Positions 6,544 through 10,980 of a DNA stretch of 10,980 bases are shown one piece after another. The DNA lies in assembly GCF_043951915.1 (NCBI RefSeq), contig NZ_JBINJD010000169.1, positions 1 to 10,980 on the forward strand, written 5' to 3'. The notes below the pieces were generated by a model. That model saw nothing but the letters and a program-made list of their open reading frames with translations. It did no database searches and was not told where the DNA came from. Each line of letters starts with the position of its first letter. Within the stretch, counting starts at the first letter, position 1. Source of the DNA: Alienimonas sp043951915. GTDB taxonomy: Bacteria; Planctomycetota; Planctomycetia; Planctomycetales; Planctomycetaceae. Both the position numbers and the translations under genes were made by a program.

Positions 6544-7299
6544 TCAGTCCCAAGTCGTCGCGGGCAGGGCGGAGGTCGGTTCCCACGCCGCCTCGAACTC
6601 CGCCAGCTCCTCGGCGTTGGCCTTGAGCGGGGATCTCCGCAGCGGCGTCACGCCGGAGCCGCCGAGCAATCGTCCGTCCGCCGGGTGTCGCACTGTGGTC
6701 ATCTCGAACCACTGGCCGCTCCGCAGGGCGGCGAATTCCTCTGGCAGGGCGACAGAGACGCGGGAGGAGATCTGCTCCGGCACCCCGCGGCCGACCCACT
6801 CCACCCTCCGGCGGCCGGGCTCATTGCTCGTCAGTAGCCCAACCTCCCGGGCTTCGAGCGGCTGAGACTGCTGGTAGGCGGTCACGTCCACAATCCGACA
6901 GAGACGTCGCCAGACCACTTCCTGATCGGCGGTCCGTTCGAAGCCTGGTGTGCGGTAAAGTTGCTGGAACTGGGTGTGAAAGCGGTCGAACCAGTCGTCC
7001 CACGCCTCGGCGGCCGTCGCCCCGCGGCCGAGGAAATCGTCGCCGGGCAGGTCGGGAACCCGCACTTCCGTCCGGTCCGGTCGAAGGCTGTAAGCCGGCA
7101 TCGCTGGTGCCGGGAGGAGTTCCCCGCGGATCGCCTTACGGAGCGGATAGACGTGCTTTCCAATCCGTAGCGGGCCGTAGAAAACTCGGTGACGCAGGGC
7201 GGTTGCCCCGGTTCGGTCAGTCCGCGCGACGTCCCGCACCTCGACGGCCGGGGCTGCCGGCGGCAGGTCGATCAGTGGGGGCGGGGCGGCGAGGATCAT
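6544..7299 (-). CDS. Unrecognised protein of the cargo operon (251 aa)
   Basis: I do not recognise a family for the whole protein. The ATG at 7297-7299 overlaps the TGA of the TIGR04255 gene as ATGA, so the two are translationally coupled and their products probably act together. The N-terminus is Pro-rich (LIDLPPAAPAVEV). Residues about 69-115 (TEVRVPDLPGDDFLGRGATA, then AEAWDDWFDRFHTQF) loosely recall the HicB antitoxin fold with its vPDLPG...G-T-x-x-EA pattern; this is a weak resemblance. The second half (120-240) mixes charged helices and strands (RVEWVGRGVPEQISSRVSVALP), with no signal peptide or membrane segment, so it is probably cytoplasmic. No catalytic motif stands out. The frame is open upstream of the chosen start, but that part overlaps the preceding gene and reads as noise. 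The MBL-fold gene follows 55 bases downstream. Confidence 0.8.
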   Translation of the reverse strand: MILAAPPPLIDLPPAAPAVEVRDVARTDRTGATALRHRVFYGPLRIGKHVYPLRKAIRGELLPAPAMPAYSLRPDRTEVRVPDLPGDDFLGRGATAAEAWDDWFDRFHTQFQQLYRTPGFERTADQEVVWRRLCRIVDVTAYQQSQPLEAREVGLLTSNEPGRRRVEWVGRGVPEQISSRVSVALPEEFAALRSGQWFEMTTVRHPADGRLLGGSGVTPLRRSPLKANAEELAEFEAAWEPTSALPATTWD

Positions 7300-8102
7300 G
7301 CGTCGGCGGGGGAGAATCGGGCCCACATTGCGTCGGTGAAGGCCGCGCGGAAAACAGTATTGAGGTACGCATGTGCGGCGTCCAGCCGGGGCCGCACGGT
7401 CTCCGGACCCGCCGGCCCTTCGCCGCCGGCCGATCCATCCAGGTGCCACTCCAGGCGGAACCGAGCTCCCGCGTCGGCGGGCGCGTCCTGCGACTCGAAG
7501 GAGAACGTCAGCCGCACGTCCTCTACCGGTGTCGTCGACTCACATCGCGCTGCGACGCGGAAGGGGGGATCTCCGACACCCACCGACGGCACCCGCACGT
7601 CGAACTCGAACCAGGACGAGAGGTCGGCCGATCCGTCTGGCTCGCGGGGCACGTCGACGACGTCAATGTTGTGCAGGCCGAACGCACGCAGGCACCGGCC
7701 CGGGGGATCAGATTCTCCAAACTCTTCCATGTGCAAGCGGAGCACCTCCAGCGCCCGGTCCCGGAGGGCGGGGAACCCGGGATAGTCGGCACCGTCAGCC
7801 CGGACGAAATGGGCTGAGGCGAAGTTCGGCCCCATCTGCACTACTGATGTGCCGGCGTGGTTCGCTGCTCTCACCGCGACGGTACGCTGTGACACAGTGA
7901 GCGACGGCCGCGCCTCGGGCCTCGGGGGCTTGAACTCAAATAGATCCTCGACGAGGTGCTCCACCTGCGGGAGCTCCTCTCCGAAATGTTTCCGGAGGAG
8001 TCGCTCCGCCCGTTCCGCCCCGGTCGGATCCGGGGGGGCAGGCGGCGTTTCGAACCGGAAGTCGATCCACGCCTCCACCAGCGGGGGGTTGCGGAGTTTC
8101 AC
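7296..8102 (-). CDS. TIGR04255 family protein
   Basis: A 268-residue cytoplasmic protein. The N-terminus LRNPPLVEAWIDFRF (3-17) is the signature of the sporadically distributed TIGR04255 family. It also has the RAFGLHNIDVVDVP region (139-152), matching the family's R-x-x-L-R-Y-I-N-like segment, and the C-terminal helix AHAYLNTVFRAAFTDAMWARF (243-263). Length is typical. The molecular role of the family is not established; members occur patchily among bacteria, often in variable regions, which fits the location between two recombinase copies. The start is GTG at 8100-8102, directly before the conserved N-terminus; no good Shine-Dalgarno site is seen. The stop overlaps the start of the next gene (ATGA). 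It appears to be the first gene of the three-gene operon, 147 bases downstream of the metallopeptidase remnant. Confidence 0.85.
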   Translation of the reverse strand: MKLRNPPLVEAWIDFRFETPPAPPDPTGAERAERLLRKHFGEELPQVEHLVEDLFEFKPPRPEARPSLTVSQRTVAVRAANHAGTSVVQMGPNFASAHFVRADGADYPGFPALRDRALEVLRLHMEEFGESDPPGRCLRAFGLHNIDVVDVPREPDGSADLSSWFEFDVRVPSVGVGDPPFRVAARCESTTPVEDVRLTFSFESQDAPADAGARFRLEWHLDGSAGGEGPAGPETVRPRLDAAHAYLNTVFRAAFTDAMWARFSPADA

Positions 8103-8249
8103 GACGAGAACACGGGCGCGGCGGCGGGCGGATGCAGAGTGACACCCTATCGTATCGGTTATCTGCGGTCGCTTCGCCGTCCTGACCGTCGGGACGCCAC
8201 CGAAGACTCTTCGCCGCCGAACCGTGTGGCCGGCCGGCTCACGACCGAG

Positions 8250-8519
8250 TCAGGGGCCGAGCCGCGGCCCCGGATACCGTGACAGCATCTCTCGCCGCTC
8301 CTCCCAGTCCGGCAGGACGGTCGTGAGGAGCCGGTAGAACGGCCGCCCGTGGCCGAACTCCAGCAGGTGACAGAATTCGTGGGCGACCACGTACTCGACG
8401 CACGGTCGGGGGGCGCGGGCGAGGGCGGGGTGGAGCAGGATTGTCCCGCCCCGCGTGCAGCTCCCCCACCGCCGCCGCATTGCCCGGAGTCGGACCTCCG
8501 GCTCGTCGCCGACGACCGG
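8250..8519 (-). CDS. 5'-truncated YgjP/SprT-like zinc metallopeptidase (probable pseudogene)
   Basis: From 8519 the minus strand reads PVVGDEPEVRLRAMRRRWGS followed by C, the conserved RWGSC segment of the YgjP (DUF45) family. Next comes EYVVAHEFCHLLEFGHGRPF with the zinc motif HEFCH and a third histidine five residues on (HEFCHLLEFGH). It ends VLPDWEERREML, then a short tail and TGA at 8250-8252. The C-terminal catalytic part is thus complete, but full proteins of this family are over 200 residues and the N-terminal half is missing. The frame is open up to 8666, but the added part is Arg-rich noise. The likely continuation upstream (…VRERMRAAIWDRLNRA) is in another frame, pointing to a frameshift near 8520-8530. 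The only ATG in the homologous part is at 8478-8480, immediately before RRRWGSC. Genes of this type often accompany type I restriction genes; none is recognisable here. Confidence 0.68.
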   Translation of the reverse strand, partial: PVVGDEPEVRLRAMRRRWGSCTRGGTILLHPALARAPRPCVEYVVAHEFCHLLEFGHGRPFYRLLTTVLPDWEERREMLSRYPGPRLGP

Positions 8520-8681
8520 GCTCGATTGAGGCGATCCCAGATGGCGGCACGCATCCGTTCGCGGACTGACCCTTTCATGTCGGCGACGGCGTCGCACCGC
8601 GCGGTCCGACGGTCCGCTCGTCCGGCGCCGGTCAGATCCTCCGCGGTCTTGTCGAGCAGACGGCACGCTCCGGCGAAGACT
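8520..8681 (-). pseudogene. Coding-like remnant in a shifted frame, family unknown
   Basis: One minus-strand frame reads as plausible protein throughout: EVFAGACRLLDKTAEDLTGA, then GRADRRTARCDAVADMKGSV, then RERMRAAIWDRLNRA. The composition of charged and hydrophobic residues is balanced, and helices are predicted by eye. The only ATG in it is at 8576-8578, in the middle. It starts immediately after the 61-residue gene, whose TGA overlaps a GTG, and it runs into the metallopeptidase with a frame change. It could be the lost N-terminal part of that metallopeptidase or the tail of another gene, for example a restriction subunit. I cannot assign it. Confidence 0.4.
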
Positions 8682-8867
8682 TCACTCCCGCAGGCCGTTC
8701 GAGAAATACCAGGACGGTTCGTCTTCAGCCCTGGTCCCTCCTGCCCACCGCTCCGCGGCCGCCTTTTCTCTCCGTAGCGCGGCCTTCAGAACGTCGCGTT
8801 CGAAACGTCCGTAGGCCTTTTCGAAGGCCTCCTGAATGGCGACTTCGTCGACTTCGTCGGCCGGCAT
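8682..8867 (-). CDS. Small charged helical protein, 61 aa, unknown
   Basis: MPADEVDEVAIQEAFEKAYG at the start, then a strongly charged helical middle (RFERDVLKAALRREKAAAER) and an end of EDEPSWYFSNGLRE. No family is recognised. The ATG at 8865-8867 is preceded by GGAGA with a six-base spacer, one of the better ribosome binding sites in the window. The frame is open a further 37 codons, but these read as noise overlapping the recombinase's end. The stop TGA overlaps a GTG in GTGA, hinting that a coupled gene once followed. Size and charge would suit an antitoxin or a small accessory protein, but nothing in the sequence proves this. Confidence 0.6.
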   Translation of the reverse strand: MPADEVDEVAIQEAFEKAYGRFERDVLKAALRREKAAAERWAGGTRAEDEPSWYFSNGLRE

Positions 8868-8964
8868 GCGATGTCTCCGGCGGGGTGCGATTCCTGCGGG
8901 GGGGGCACTGCACCTTACGGCGCCGCCGGCAGTCCCGTCGCGTCCGCCGCCCCGCGGTCGGGCG

Positions 8965-10178
8965 TCAGCCGACTTCAAGCATCGCCCGCCGGGCGAGGGC
9001 CGCGTCGCGTTCGGCGTAGATTTGGGTCACGTCGGCCCGGGAGTGGCCGAGGGTCACCTGCGAGGCCTCGAGGCCGTGCGTGCGGCGGACCTGGGTGCCG
9101 AGGGAGTGGCGCAGCTGGTTGGGGGACCAGCGGGGCACGCCGGCCGCGTCGCAGGCCCGATAGACGGCCTGCCGGTAGGTGGCGGTCGTGTAGGCCTCCC
9201 CCGGGGCCTTCTCCGGACAGCCCTTCCGGTTCGTCCCGGGCCGGTTGCCGCAGGAGTCGGGAGTAGAGCGGAGGGCGCGGCGACGCCCGCGCACCTCGGC
9301 GACGGCCTCGCGCGGGGAGAAGCACGGCTTCCCGGCCGGCCGCTCCAGGTAGGGGGCCAGGACGGCCTGTCCCCGGGGGCCGATCATCACGGTCCGGGTC
9401 TTCCCGTGGTGCAGCGTTTTGTGTTGCCGGGGGCGGTACTCCCACACGTCGCCTTCGCAAATCACGTTGCGGGGCCGAAGCTGCACCGTCTCGCCCGGCC
9501 GCATCCCGGTCAGCCGCTGCAGCCGGACCATCGCTGCCACGGGGGCCGGCAGGTGGGTCAGCGCGGCCTCGACGTCGGCGTCCGGCGCGGGCCGGACGGG
9601 CTCCGTCTCGCGGGCGGTCGTCCGACCCCGCTTCAACCCCTCGACCGCGTCGAGGGCGTGCCGGACGTCCGGCGGGAGCAGCTCCTCCGCGACGCCCCAG
9701 CGGAACATCCGCTTCACGCGGCCGACCCGCTTGTTGACCTCCTTCCGACAGAGGCCGGCCTCGACCATCGCCGCCCGGACGGCCTTGAGGGCCTTCGGCC
9801 CGAATTCCGCCGCGGGGGTCCCGCCGTACAGGGCGCGGACCGGCTTCAGACTCTGCTTGATGCTCTCCACTTCCGTCGTCGCCCCGCCGTCGGTTCGCGG
9901 TAGTAGGCGAGGCAGTGGCGGCGGTAGGCGGCGATCAGCTCGGTGATCGTCAGGCCGCCGGGGGGGCGTCTCGGTTCGCCGGTCCGCGGGGGCCGGGTGC
10001 GACTGTCGGGGGCGACGCCGGCGGTCAGCAGTTCGCCGGCCCAGCGGCGGAACTTTTCCTCGGTCTCCGGATCGCCGTGGGGGCCGAAGTAGTGGTCTTT
10101 CCCCTCCCAGCGGCACCGATTCTGGTCGGTCGGCTTGTGGAGGGTGAGGGTGGGAACGCGGCGTCTGGGGCGGGGCAT
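8965..10178 (-). pseudogene. Tyrosine recombinase (phage-type integrase), broken by one frameshift
   Basis: The ATG at 10176-10178 has GGGAGG eight bases upstream and begins MPRPRRRVPTLTLHKPT, continuing through LTITELIAAYRRHCLAYYRE. Near 9889-9897 the frame changes: the protein goes on as DGGATTEVESIKQSLKPVRA and then runs without break to the stop at 8965. One missing base in CCG-ACG (minus strand) accounts for it. The rest is complete: the SAM-like DNA-binding part (LCRKEVNKRVGRVKRMFRWG), first catalytic Arg in TGMRPGE, Lys in the HKTLHHGKTR hairpin, second Arg in NQLRH (Asn in place of the usual first His), LGHS and the nucleophile in IYAE. Joined length is about 404 residues, normal for the family. 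It lies just inside tRNA-Phe on the same strand, the usual place for an island integrase. Unless a slip restores the frame, no active enzyme is made. Confidence 0.85.
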
Positions 10179-10192
10179 CGGGGCGGCCTCCC

Positions 10193-10224
10193 GGCGAATC
10201 GGGGTAGATCTACCACGATTCGCC
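10193..10224. repeat. 32-base near-perfect palindrome upstream of the recombinase
   Basis: The two halves pair at 15 of 16 positions (only 10202/10215 mismatch). Outer arms are GGCGAATCG and CGATTCGCC; the centre is GGTAGATCTACC. It lies 14 bases before the recombinase ATG, just beyond its ribosome binding site, and 71 bases from the end of tRNA-Phe. There is no T-run, so it is not an ordinary terminator. An operator or excision-factor site controlling the recombinase, or part of a recombination site, would fit. Confidence 0.75.
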
Positions 10225-10295
10225 CGGTCGAGAGGGCCGCGCTCCGGCCGGTCCGGAGTTCCGCAACTGCTGCGTTCGGCGGGACTTAGGGCAAA

Positions 10296-10368
10296 TGGTT
10301 CGGGTGGGAATCGAACCCACGACACCAGGATTTTCAGTCCTGTGCTCTACCAACTGAGCTACCGAACC
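10296..10368 (-). tRNA. tRNA-Phe (GAA)
   Basis: The minus strand gives a complete 73-base cloverleaf. The acceptor pairs GGTTCGG with CCGAACC, with discriminator A. The D arm has GCTC...GAGC, the anticodon arm CAGGA-CTGAAAA-TCCTG carries anticodon GAA (10333-10335), and the T arm is GTGGG-TTCGATT-CCCAC. The 3' CCA is not encoded (TTTGC follows). The broken recombinase lies 117 bases downstream on the same strand, consistent with this tRNA gene being an integration target. Confidence 0.97.
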
Positions 10369-10382
10369 CCGCGGTTTTTCAA

Positions 10383-10403
10383 CCGGGTCCGACACCGACC
10401 CGG
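10383..10403. repeat. Hairpin between tRNA-Phe and panD
   Basis: CCGGGTC and GACCCGG form a perfect seven-base-pair stem around a seven-base loop. It lies 14 bases upstream of the tRNA-Phe 5' end, in the 202-base divergent region between tRNA-Phe and panD. No T-run follows on either strand, so a terminator is unlikely; it may be a regulatory dyad. Confidence 0.5.
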
Positions 10404-10570
10404 GCGGGGCGGTTCGGGGACGGGAAATTTAGAACCGGCGTCCGCAAACCGCAAGCCGGGAAAGTCGTCGAGATCTCGCAGGACCGCCGGGGACCGGGAC
10501 GGGGCGGCCGGGCGATGTCGCGGCGCGACGCTAAGATGCCCCGCCGCCGCTTTCCCCCACCTCGCGACCG

Positions 10571-10975
10571 ATGCGCCGCACGCTGCTGAACGCCAAGATC
10601 CACCGGGCGACCGTCACCGACGCCGACCTTCACTACGAAGGCAGCCTCACGATCGACGCCGACCTGTTGGAGGCCGCGGACATTCTCCCGCACGAACGGG
10701 TGGAGGTCTACAACGTGACCCGCGGCACCCGGTTCGCCACCTACGCGATCCCCGGCCCGGCCGGGCGGGGCGACATCTGCGCCAACGGCGCCGCCGCCCA
10801 CCGGGCCGTCACGGGGGACCTCGTCATCATTTGCACCTACGCGGAGTTCGAGGAGGCCGAGGCCCGGGAGCACGAACCCACCGTCGTGCTGGTCGACGAG
10901 CGCAACCGCCCCCGGGTGGAACTGCACACCTCCCCCTCCGAGGCCGGCGTCGTCGACGGCCATCACCCGCTGTAA
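10571..10975 (+). CDS. panD: Aspartate 1-decarboxylase (pyruvoyl enzyme)
   Basis: It converts L-aspartate to beta-alanine and CO2 for pantothenate and coenzyme A synthesis, in the cytoplasm. The proenzyme cuts itself between Gly24 and Ser25 (YEGSLTID), and Ser25 becomes the pyruvoyl group of the alpha chain. Other residues known to act in the enzyme are in place by number: Lys9, Arg54, Thr57, Tyr58 and Asn72 (CANGAAA). At 134 residues it has normal length and looks fully functional. The ATG at 10571 starts the conserved MRRTLLNAKIHRATVTDADL; there is no clear Shine-Dalgarno site. It is divergent from tRNA-Phe, and no other pantothenate gene is in the window. It appears to be conserved host sequence just outside the island. 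Confidence 0.97.
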   Translation: MRRTLLNAKIHRATVTDADLHYEGSLTIDADLLEAADILPHERVEVYNVTRGTRFATYAIPGPAGRGDICANGAAAHRAVTGDLVIICTYAEFEEAEAREHEPTVVLVDERNRPRVELHTSPSEAGVVDGHHPL

Positions 10976-10980
10976 CGCCG

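Noticed and set aside
10379..10966. Minus-strand open frame opposite panD
   Set aside because: panD on the plus strand is unmistakable, and this frame is its shadow.
1..10980. CRISPR array, rRNA, riboswitch or insertion-sequence transposase
   Set aside because: No regularly spaced repeats, no conserved RNA cores and no DDE or HUH transposase motifs were seen on either strand.

Overview
The window is very GC-rich bacterial DNA. I infer a planctomycete (Planctomycetota). The grounds are the integrase family, a remnant resembling the start of a planctomycete-type ECF sigma factor, the BlaI/M56 gene pair, the weak or absent Shine-Dalgarno sites at many starts, and the base composition. No rRNA or marker gene confirms this, so the phylum is inference.

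Left part (1-3600), ordinary chromosome. A plus-strand gene enters from outside the window and ends at 236. It faces a minus-strand run: an FAD-dependent oxidoreductase of the DAO type (249-1544), a tandem universal stress protein with two intact ATP-binding motifs (1600-2565), and a DUF1003 membrane protein (2807-3298). The DUF1003 gene has lost its zinc-ribbon N-terminus to an in-frame TAG at 3350-3352.

Middle part (3600-5390), a decay zone. After about 400 bases without a gene comes a minus-strand BlaI/MecI-type repressor (4269-4715). It has two operator-like dyads upstream, and its usual M56/BlaR1 partner downstream is reduced to a frameshifted N-terminal stub. Next is a plus-strand remnant (4971-5359) that begins like an ECF sigma factor and continues as the catalytic C-terminus of a tyrosine recombinase.

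Right part (5390-10370), an apparent integrated island beside tRNA-Phe. Three minus-strand genes form a compact operon: a TIGR04255-family protein, then an unrecognised 251-residue protein joined to it by an ATGA overlap, then a ComEC-like metallo-beta-lactamase-fold protein. Upstream lie a 5'-truncated YgjP/SprT-like metallopeptidase, a coding-like stretch with shifted frame, and a 61-residue protein. The island ends in a nearly full-length tyrosine recombinase gene (8965-10178), broken by one frameshift, with a 32-base palindrome just upstream and tRNA-Phe (10296-10368) beyond it. The two recombinase copies share a diagnostic segment and lie in opposite orientation, bracketing the cargo.

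The last gene is panD (10571-10975, plus), a complete aspartate 1-decarboxylase with its self-cleavage site and catalytic residues.

The best candidate for something undescribed is the three-gene cargo operon carried between two recombinase copies. Its function cannot be read from the sequence alone.
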